Positions 8,643 to 15,211 of a stretch of DNA of 15,211 nucleotides are shown in pieces. The stretch comes from Bacteroidia bacterium. Its GTDB lineage: Bacteria > Bacteroidota > Bacteroidia > Cytophagales > Cyclobacteriaceae. The position numbers were made by a program, and so were the translations under genes. The notes under the pieces were generated by a model. The model did not search any database, was not told where the DNA came from, and saw only the letters and a program-made list of their open reading frames with translations. The stretch lies in NCBI GenBank assembly GCA_012031955.1, contig JAAURZ010000006.1:1-15211 (forward strand), read 5' to 3'. Each line of letters begins with the position of its first letter. Within the stretch, counting starts at the first letter, position 1.

Positions 8643-11328
8643 TTATCTGATTTGCTGACCAATGGTAAACTGGAACTGGGCTCCGCTGCGGTTTGTCTGG
8701 CCCGGCACCGTGTCAAATCCATAACCCCAGTTGAGGCCGATCAAGCCAAACGCGGGCATAAAAATACGCGCGCCAACGCCTGCGGCTTTATAGATCTGAA
8801 ACGGATTAAAGTCTTTGTAATTGTTCCAGTTATTACCACCCTCAACAAACACCAGGCCATAGATGGTAGCCGCATTGCCCGTGGTAACGGGATACCTGAG
8901 TTCAAGGCCAAGTTTGTCGTACACAATACCGCCACGCACTGTGTTGCTGGTCGTGCCGGTGGAGTAATAAGGAGGAGTAAGTACGTTGTCGTCGTAACCA
9001 CGCAAACCGATCACTTCCTGGCCAAGCAAGAAGGAGTTGAAACCACCGGCAAGACCGGCACCACCAAGGAAGAATCGCTCGAACGGACCAACGCCCACCT
9101 GCTTGTCATACGACCCGATGAAACCGAAGTGTGCTTTGGCTTCCAACACCAGCTTTTTCTTGCCATCCAGCGGCAGGTAATACTTCGTATCGAACATCCA
9201 TTTGTGATACTCCTGCCATTCGTACTTCTGCTGGTTGGTAGCCGTTTCATAGTTCAGGTCGCGGAATTTTGAAAACGGAGGCGTGAGTGTAAGGCTTAAT
9301 GAAATAGTTGAACCTTGCGTAGGATACTTGGGATCGTCGATGCTGTTTCTGGAAAGCGTGGTGTTGAGCGTTATACTGTTCGACACCCCGTCGGAGAATC
9401 CCAATCCCCCCGAAGACCAGTTGTTCAGTACATAACGGAGGTAGGAGAGCGAATTGGTGAGCGTAAAATAGTTGTCGGGCCACTCCAGCAAACGACCGAG
9501 ACCCAGCGTAATGCTATGCACCTTGAGTGTCGGGTTGTCAACATCGGGAGATGAGGGCAATGTATAGTTGCCATAGAAAGAACGCTGTACGGAGCTGTTG
9601 AATCCAATAGTGAATGACTGGGGCTTTCTGCCGCCGAGCCAGGGCTCGGTAAAGGAGAAGCTGTAACTCTGGAAGGAACGTCCGTTTGCTTGTGCGCGCA
9701 GCGACAGGCGTTGTCCATCGCCCACCGGCAGGGGTTTCCAGTTTTTGAGACGCGGAATGTTTCGCAGCGAAAAGTTATTGAAGGTCAATCCGAGGGTTCC
9801 CACAAAGCCGTAGTATCCGCCCCAGCCGCCGGAGAGTTCGATCTGGTCGTTCGATTGCTCTTCCACCTGCCACTCTATGTCGACGATACCTTTGTCCTGG
9901 TTGGGCACAAGGTTGGGGTTGATTTTCTGCGGATCGAAGTATCCAAGTTGTCCCAGTTTCTGCTGCGTGCGAATAATATCTGCGCGCGCAAACTTACGTC
10001 CCGGAATTGTGCTGAGTTCGCGTCTGACCACATGATCGCTGGTGCGCTCATTACCAGAGATGGTTACCTGGTTGATTGTGGCTTGCTCTCCTTCGAAAAT
10101 GCGCATCTCCACATCGATCGAGTCGTCAGCTACCGCCACCTCCACTGGATTGATGCGGAAGAACAGGTATCCATCATCCATATAAAGCCCGCTGATATCC
10201 GGCCCTTTTGGGTTGAATGTGAGCTTGCGGTCTATCAGCTCTTTGTTATACACGTCGCCTCTCTGAATGCCGAGAATTGCGTTGAGCGTTCGGTCTGTGT
10301 GTATGTAGTTTCCTGTCCATATAATGTTCCGGAAATAGTACTTCGGCCCTTCGTGAATTTCGAAATCGATGTTGATCGTTCTGTTGTTGTGCTTGTAAAC
10401 TGAATCGACTGTGATTTCAGCATCGCGGTAGCCCTTGCTGTTGTAATATGAAATGATCCTTGCTTGTCGTCATCATAGTCCGTTTTGATGAACTTCGACG
10501 ACGAGAATACATTGGGTTTGAAATGGTCGCTGAAAAACTCTCCCACTTCCTTCCACGACACGGAGTCTCTGGGCGCTTTAAGATCTTTGGCGTTAAATGA
10601 AAAAAGCTCGCCGAGCACTACGCGGTGAATATCGATGCGTGGGTACTCATGTGTCTTTTTCATTTTCCGTTTCAGTTGCGAGTCGGAAAAATTCTGGTTG
10701 CCATCGAATGAAATGCGATAGATTTTGACCTTCGATTTCGGGTTTACCGCCACGCGCAAACGAATGCCCTCACGATTTAATGTATCGCGTTCCTGTGTGA
10801 TTTTGACTTCAGTGTTGAGGAAGCCTTTTTTTACAAAATGCTTTTTTACAGACGTTTCAGTATTGCGGAGAAGTGCGTCTGTCACAATGCGTCCTTTAAT
10901 CAGCTCGTCCATGTCTTCTTTCAGAGACGACTCCTGTCCGCGCGAAATTCCTGTAAAGTAGTAGTCAGTCAGTCGCGGCCGTTCGGCGAGGTGAATAACG
11001 AGGAACACATTGTCGCCCTCTATTTTTCAACTGAAATCGACACATCGCCAACGAGGCCGTGCTTCCAAAGTTTGCGGATGGCATTGGTAATGGCGTCGCC
11101 GGGGATTTTAATTTTGTCGCCCACCTTAAGACCGGTGAGGGAAATCATGGCGTTCTTATCCAGGATGTTAAGGCCTGTTACATTGATGCCGCCGATAAAG
11201 TACTCAGCCGGGTTGGCGTAATTTAGTTGACTCGTGGCAGGTGCATTCGTCCTGTCTCGTCTTCTGAATTGGGCGTGAGTGCTCAGCCCAATTGTCAACA
11301 TCACTGCCACTAGTATAATCTTTTTCAT
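8643..11328 (-). CDS. bamA: BamA, outer-membrane protein assembly factor (two frame breaks)
   Basis: The central subunit of the BAM complex, which folds and inserts beta-barrel proteins into the outer membrane. The ATG at 11328 opens the signal peptide MKKIILVAVMLTIGLSTHAQ; the open frame further upstream has no conserved sequence. POTRA repeats fill roughly residues 45-450 (for example VKIYRISFDGNQNFSDSQL and TINQVTISGNERTSDHVV). The barrel runs from about 480 to the end, with the conserved loop-6 motif LRGYDDN near residue 776 and the C-terminal strand FQFTIGQQIR. Frame breaks lie at the T5 run at 11023-11027 (one base missing, restoring SISVEKIEGDN) and near 10457 (one base missing, restoring KQGIISYYNSKGYRDAE). 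The corrected length is 895 residues, usual for Bacteroidota. The gene follows uppS by 77 bases and precedes ompH by 2. Confidence 0.95.
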
Positions 11329-11405
11329 CTGCTCATCATTGTAACGAGGTACGACATGGTGATTTTGCAACAGCCTTTAAGGGGTATTTGCCGCACCATG
11401 GATCG

Positions 11406-12159
11406 CTAGCCTACGGGGTTCAATTGTTCACTTGTTTTTCCGAATCTGCGCTCACGCTGCTGGTACGACCAAATGGCTTCGTACAAATGTTCCTTGCGGA
11501 AATCGGGCCAAAGCGTGGGCGTTATATAAAGTTCCGTATAGGCGATTTGCCAAAGTAAAAAATTGCTGATCCGCAATTCTCCACTGGTGCGAATCAGCAG
11601 CTCTGGGTCTGGGATGCCTGAAGTCTCCAAAAAGTTTTCAAACATCTGTTCATTTATATCCTCCGGACTCATTTCGCCACTTTGCACCTTGCGGGCGATT
11701 TCCTTTACTGCTTTCACTATTTCCCACCTGCCACTGTAGCTCAGGGCCAGGTTAAGGGTGAGACCGCTGTTGTTTTTTAGTCTGGTCCATGGCCCATTGC
11801 AGGTTGCCCTGGCAATTGGCAGGCAGGTGCGATGTGTCGCCGACAGTTTTAAGCTTTACCTGGTTCTCCATCAGGGTGCTTATTTCCTGCTTCAATGTGT
11901 TTACCAGCAACTCCATGAGCCCTTCGATTTCTTCCTTGGGTCTTCCCCAGTTTTCCGTTGAAAATGCATAGAGGGTTAGGTACTTGACACCAAGTTCACC
12001 GCATCCTTCCGTTACTTCCTTCACGGCCTGAACGGCGTTTCTGTGGCCAAAAATGCGCATAGCGCCCTTCTTTTTTGCCCACCGGCCGTTGCCGTCCATG
12101 ATAACGGCTATATGCCGCGGCAGATTATTGAAGTCGATATGTTCCTTAAAAGATGCCAC
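11406..12159 (-). CDS. uppS: Isoprenyl transferase / undecaprenyl diphosphate synthase (frame break at 11773)
   Basis: A cis-prenyltransferase that adds isopentenyl units to farnesyl diphosphate to make the C55 carrier used in peptidoglycan and surface-glycan synthesis. Family motifs are clear: HIAVIMDGNGRWAKKKG (16-32, catalytic D22), LTLYAFSTENWGRP (61-74), and ELLIRTSGELRISNFLLWQ (186-204, with the diphosphate-binding arginines 190 and 196). The frame breaks at the run of six T on the top strand at 11773-11778. Removing one base restores DQTKNNSGLTLNLALSYSGR. The corrected length is 250 residues, as expected. The start is GTG at 12159, directly before the conserved N-terminus and just after an in-frame TGA at 12166-12168. 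A TATTTTTG sequence 7 bases upstream of the start resembles a Bacteroidota -7 box but lacks a matching -33 element. Confidence 0.94.
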
Positions 12160-12248
12160 AAGGGGTCAAAAATAGCTTATTTTATTGAAATGTAATCGGT
12201 GATGCCGGCCTCAAATATGCCTGACTGCTGGTAGGCCTCAATCGTACA

Positions 12249-12926
12249 TCAGTAGGGGCTTCTGGGGCAAGGGATGGTGTAAAATGTGCGGGTGAGGGTG
12301 ACGCCCAGGAAGTAGTAATTATCATTATCGAATGGGTTGCCATACTGATAGTTCTTGACGTTCTGGGGGTTCACGTCGGATACGTTGTCGAGGTAATCGA
12401 AGAAGGTTTTGCGGATTCCAAACTCAAGCGAGACATACCACTTCGGATTGAGCACGTACTTGACGCCCGCTCCAAACGGTATCGACAACTGCACGTTGCT
12501 GTATTCCACCGGTTTGGCTTCGTTGCCCGACATGCCGAACAGGCCAAGGCCTGCAAAAAAGTAAGGGGAGAATCGCAAGAATCTTTTCTCGTCGCGCCAG
12601 TTTAGAAAGTGGTACTCAAAGCCTGTTGACGCCTCGAAAAGAAAGATGTTGAAAGACGCGTTGCGTTGGCCCGCTGCTGCGTCTATAGGGTTACGGTCGC
12701 TTGCCTTGAGTTTGCCAGCCATCACAGAAGCGCGCACGCTTACTACGCTGCTGAGGTTGGATCGGTAAATGATCGTGCCCGCCGGTTGTGAGTATCCGAA
12801 ATTGTATCCGCGAACGAGGTCGCCCGAGTAGTTCAGCGTTCCCAGTCCAAAACCAATTTCAGCGCGTTGCGCCTGGGCGGCCGTCGCCATTGTAAGCAAA
12901 AAAAGCACTGCGAGGCATCTAACCAT
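12249..12926 (-). CDS. DUF6089-like outer-membrane beta-barrel protein, short paralogue
   Basis: A 225-residue protein with the signal peptide MVRCLAVLFLLTMATAAQAQ, followed by alternating hydrophobic and polar strands typical of a small outer-membrane barrel. Recognisable stretches are LNYSGDL near residue 31, FSPYFFAGLGLFGMSG, LSIPFGAGVKYVLNPKW and EFGIRKTFFDYLDNVSD, and it ends TRTFYTIPCPRSPY. The pattern matches the DUF6089 family, common in Bacteroidota and of unknown function. It is a clear paralogue of the gene just upstream, which ends 11 bases before this start; the two share the NY-GDL, IPFG-G and FxDYxDxVS motifs. The frame is intact. After its stop the same frame stays open for 23 codons (see findings). 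A role in the outer membrane is likely from the context, but no activity is known. Confidence 0.82.
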   Translation of the reverse strand: MVRCLAVLFLLTMATAAQAQRAEIGFGLGTLNYSGDLVRGYNFGYSQPAGTIIYRSNLSSVVSVRASVMAGKLKASDRNPIDAAAGQRNASFNIFLFEASTGFEYHFLNWRDEKRFLRFSPYFFAGLGLFGMSGNEAKPVEYSNVQLSIPFGAGVKYVLNPKWYVSLEFGIRKTFFDYLDNVSDVNPQNVKNYQYGNPFDNDNYYFLGVTLTRTFYTIPCPRSPY

Positions 12927-12937
12927 AGCGTATGAAA

Positions 12938-14008
12938 TTATCTGAATTTCGCGCGGTGGAAGGTCTTGCCAACAATATAGGTGAGCCTGAACGTAGTGAC
13001 TGTGTAAAAGTCTTTGTTGTTGCGATTGCCCCGAAGATTGTCAGGATATTCCGCCCCGTAGCCGTTCACCACCGTATAACCCCCGTAGCTGATGTCGCGA
13101 TTGGAGGTGATGGCCGTCACATTTTCGTTGGTCGAGTTCACCTCGTTGGATCGATAAGACATTGCTTTGGCAAGTTCACTATCCAGCGTGTTAAGGTCAA
13201 CGTAGTTCTTGCTCACATCGTCTATGTAGTCGGTAAAAAGATAGCGAACTGCAAATTCCACAGAGAAATCCATTACTTCGTTAAGCCTGATGCGCGCGCC
13301 AATACCAAATGGAATTGCCACTTGCAATTTGTGATAGGGCTTTATGTCGCTATTGACAGCGTCTGGTCCAAGGTCGGCATACTGACCTTCTGTACCCAGC
13401 GGCTGCAGATCAACCCAATCTCCCGCCTCTGCAAGCGGTTGACCGTTAAGATCCGTAGCTGGCGCCTGTGCCTGCGGATTGTGGTGGAAGGCAGTAACGC
13501 CGGCAAACGCGAACGGCGTCCATTTCACCCGGCTTATGTATGTAGACTGGTTTTCGAAGAGGTCGAACATGGCCACTACGGTGAGTTCTTTTATGCGGTT
13601 TCGGAAACTCAGGTTGCGCACATAGCGGTATACCGCTTCGTCCTTGTTCGGATCGGCCGATGATGCGTCATCGCCTTTCAGGGTTCCATACATAAAACTC
13701 GCCTGTACTGTGTACCTCGGTCCGAACCTGTGAGCCCAAGAAATGCCCAGGGCAGGGCGCGTGAACGAAATGTCGGTACTCAGTCTGGACGGAAGGGGAG
13801 AAAGGTCGCCATAGTAGTTGAAGGCGCTCAGTGAAATACCAATTGAGTTGTATTTCTTTTCCTTGCTGAATCCGAACTTCTTGCCCCGATAGCTGGAGAT
13901 ACGCTTGTTGTTGCGCTTTATAGACCTGCGGTTCATTTGGCCGAAGCTGTCGATGCCGATGCCCAGGCATACCAAAAAAATCAACCAGAACCCTATAGAC
14001 TTTCTCAT
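12938..14008 (-). CDS. DUF6089-like outer-membrane beta-barrel protein, long paralogue
   Basis: A 356-residue exported protein. The signal peptide (MRKSIGFWLIFLVCLGIGID, ending near SFGQ) is followed by a basic linker rich in Arg, Lys and Asn (residues about 25-50), then by barrel strands beginning SIGISLSAFNYYGDLSPL. Later strands include WTPFAFAGVTAFHHNPQ, LQVAIPFGIGARIRLNEVM and EFAVRYLFTDYIDDVSKNY, and the protein ends LTYIVGKTFHRAKFR. It is assigned to DUF6089, a Bacteroidota family of unknown function often found between NAD kinase and uppS. Compared with the short paralogue it has an added polar insert (about residues 180-215) and a longer loop after DDVSKNY. A perfect TAnnTTTG box lies 38 bases upstream, so it may start its own transcript. 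The frame is intact. Confidence 0.83.
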   Translation of the reverse strand: MRKSIGFWLIFLVCLGIGIDSFGQMNRRSIKRNNKRISSYRGKKFGFSKEKKYNSIGISLSAFNYYGDLSPLPSRLSTDISFTRPALGISWAHRFGPRYTVQASFMYGTLKGDDASSADPNKDEAVYRYVRNLSFRNRIKELTVVAMFDLFENQSTYISRVKWTPFAFAGVTAFHHNPQAQAPATDLNGQPLAEAGDWVDLQPLGTEGQYADLGPDAVNSDIKPYHKLQVAIPFGIGARIRLNEVMDFSVEFAVRYLFTDYIDDVSKNYVDLNTLDSELAKAMSYRSNEVNSTNENVTAITSNRDISYGGYTVVNGYGAEYPDNLRGNRNNKDFYTVTTFRLTYIVGKTFHRAKFR

Positions 14009-14045
14009 TTGCGTGCCAAATAAGTGTTTAAGAATCAGTAAGCTA

Positions 14046-14073
14046 CAAAGCTAATAAAAATTCAGTTACGAAA
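14046..14073 (-). promoter_or_regulatory. Possible Bacteroidota promoter for the DUF6089 genes
   Basis: In the 53-base gap between the NAD kinase gene and the long DUF6089 gene, the bottom strand reads TAGCTTTG at 14053-14046, a perfect match to the Bacteroidota -7 consensus TAnnTTTG. A TTTC at 14073-14070, three of four bases of the -33 TTTG, lies 16 bases upstream, slightly closer than usual. The start site would be near 14040, giving a leader of about 31 bases. The match is short, so chance cannot be excluded. Confidence 0.35.
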
Positions 14074-14935
14074 GTCGAGACCCCAGTTAAGCTTCTGCCG
14101 GAGCGTCTTGAAATAGTGGTTGCCCTCCAGCATGACAAGGTTTGCATGAAAGTCGGCTTTGGTGAGTTTCAACTTCACCGATTCATCAACTGTTTCGATG
14201 CGCGAATCCAGCGATACAAGAAATTTCTTGCTGCGGCCTTCCACCCTGAATGAAATCTCTGCACTGTCGGACACCACTATGGGGCGCACCGTGAGGTTGT
14301 GCGGACTTACCGGAGTAAGTATAAAATTTCCCGAGCGCGGAAAAACCAGCGGCCCGCCGCAGCTTAGCGAATAACCCGTGGAGCCTGTAGGGGTCGAAAC
14401 GATGAGTCCGTCGGCCCAGTAAGAATTGAGAAATTCACCGTCGATGTAAGTATGGACAGTGATCATCGAGACGTGTCTTTCTTAACGAGGGTAAAATCGT
14501 TCAAGCCGAAATTGAACCCGGCAAACAAATCCTTGTTCGACTGTAGTTTGAGCATGGTGCGCCGGTCGAGCGTAAAGGCGCCGTCGAGCATTTGCTGCAG
14601 TGCCTGCAGCACCTCGTCGCGCGGCGTGGTGGCGAGGAACCCAAGCCGGCCGGTATTCACGCCGAGTATCGGCACGCTCGCCTTGCCCACATGGGTTACT
14701 GATTCAAGCAGCGTGCCGTCGCCGCCGAAGCTGAGAAAAATTTGAGATGCCGCAGGCTCTCGCCGGGTTCGTAGGTCTTAAGCTTGAAGCGTTTGAAGTT
14801 GGCGTGTTTGAGGTGCTTGACAAACCGCGACGAAACCAGTGTTTCGATTTTGTTCTTTTGCAAAAAGTCGAACACAGCTTCCATGTAAGAGGCAGCCTTT
14901 CGGTCGAACTCTTTTCCGTGCACACCTATTCTCAT
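14062..14935 (-). CDS. NAD kinase (two frame breaks)
   Basis: This enzyme phosphorylates NAD to NADP and supplies the cell's NADPH pool. The ATG at 14935 gives the normal N-terminus MRIGVHGKEFD. Family signatures are LSFGGDGTLLE (68-78, the GGDG nucleotide-binding motif), GVNTGRLGFLA (92-102), LNDFTLVKKDTS (145-156, where many homologues have NE in place of ND), and WADGLIVSTPTGSTGYSLS (174-192). Frame breaks lie near 14736-14743, in an A/T run just before GGDG (one base missing), and near 14468 (one base missing, restoring KKDTSSMITVHTY). The corrected length is 291 residues, typical of the family. It lies 43 bases downstream of the CBS-protein gene. The protein is normally essential, so an assembly error explains the breaks better than decay. 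Confidence 0.93.
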
Positions 14936-14978
14936 GGCTCTGGTTCCGGTAGACTTGAATGACGAAGATTTAAAGATA

Positions 14979-15211
14979 CTAAATATCCAGGTAGCGGAAT
15001 AGCATGTCAATACGTTCCCGGTCGTCGCCAACGGGTTTGGCCTCTTGATAACGGCCGATGACTTTATAGCTGAAGCGTTCGAGGGTAGCCACTGTGCGCG
15101 ACAAGTCTGTCTGGTCTATTTTTAGTGTTAGCCTGATCTTGCCAGGGTCGAGCGGGTCTTCTTTCAACATGCTGCTCAAAATCTTGCCGTGGTTCTCTTC
15201 GACAAGGCGGC
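14979..15211 (-). CDS. C-terminal part of a CBS-domain protein (cut by window edge)
   Basis: The last 77 residues of a protein whose start lies beyond position 15211. The visible part begins RLVEENHGKILSSML and ends IDMLFRYLDI. Between these, IRLTLKIDQTDLSRTVATLE resembles the ACT-like C-terminal domain that follows paired CBS domains in a Cytophagales protein usually found just upstream of NAD kinase. The CBS domains themselves are outside the window, so the call rests on this tail and on gene order. A regulatory, nucleotide-sensing role would be expected for the family but is not shown here. The frame is intact as far as it can be seen. It ends 43 bases before the NAD kinase gene. Confidence 0.65.
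   Translation of the reverse strand, partial: RLVEENHGKILSSMLKEDPLDPGKIRLTLKIDQTDLSRTVATLERFSYKVIGRYQEAKPVGDDRERIDMLFRYLDI

Noticed and set aside
9690..10403. Long open frame on the top strand (237 codons)
   Set aside because: It lies opposite the bamA POTRA region, where the bottom-strand protein is clearly conserved.
11773..11778. Programmed frameshifting at the A6 run in uppS
   Set aside because: The run is not placed in the correct phase for a -1 slippery heptamer, no stimulatory structure was seen, and similar breaks occur at short or mixed runs in other genes, so assembly error is simpler.
12200..12238. Inverted GGCCT and AGGCC pair as a terminator between the short DUF6089 gene and uppS
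   Set aside because: The stem is only five bases, the loop is over 20 bases, and no T-tract follows directly.
12932..13663. Long open frame on the top strand (243 codons)
   Set aside because: It is antisense to the long DUF6089 gene, which has a signal peptide and a paralogue; the top-strand translation has no recognisable features.

Overview
The window reads as a piece of a Bacteroidota chromosome, most likely the Cytophagales (inference). The main evidence is the bottom-strand order CBS protein, NAD kinase, DUF6089-type outer-membrane proteins, UppS, BamA, and two OmpH/Skp chaperones, an order I recall from that group. Signal peptides ending in AQ and a perfect Bacteroidota-type -7 box (TAGCTTTG) agree. 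Base composition is near 50% GC throughout, with no sign of recent transfer. I see no rRNA, tRNA, CRISPR array, insertion sequence or phage gene. No stretch over 300 bases lacks a gene.

Top strand, 32-6554, holds five genes. They are a secreted YHS-domain protein, a DinB-family metal-binding protein, an ATP-grasp ligase with an N-terminal membrane segment, a LysE-family exporter starting 4 bases after the ligase, and a fused HyuA-HyuB protein of the 5-oxoprolinase/hydantoinase type. The ligase-exporter pair followed by a cyclic-amide hydrolase suggests amino-acid or small-peptide metabolism; this is inference from family membership and spacing.

Bottom strand, 15211-6547, is the envelope side. 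In transcription order it holds the CBS-protein C-terminus (cut by the window edge), NAD kinase, two tandem DUF6089-like beta-barrel proteins, UppS (the undecaprenyl carrier for peptidoglycan and other glycans), BamA (outer-membrane protein insertion), two Skp/OmpH periplasmic chaperones, a strong intrinsic terminator, and an LD-carboxypeptidase for peptidoglycan recycling. The carboxypeptidase converges on the hydantoinase gene with an 8-base overlap. Together these genes make and maintain the cell envelope.

A striking feature is that seven of the twelve complete genes carry single-base frame breaks, eleven in all, about half of them in or beside homopolymer runs. They hit normally essential genes (bamA, uppS, the NAD kinase gene), the conserved sequence continues cleanly in the next frame each time, and each corrected length is a whole number of codons near the family's usual length. 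This is best explained by uncorrected indels in the assembly rather than by real pseudogenes. Frameshifted genes are given as whole CDS spans with the break positions in the evidence. I found no convincing new system; the ligase-exporter-hydantoinase group is the most interesting lead.
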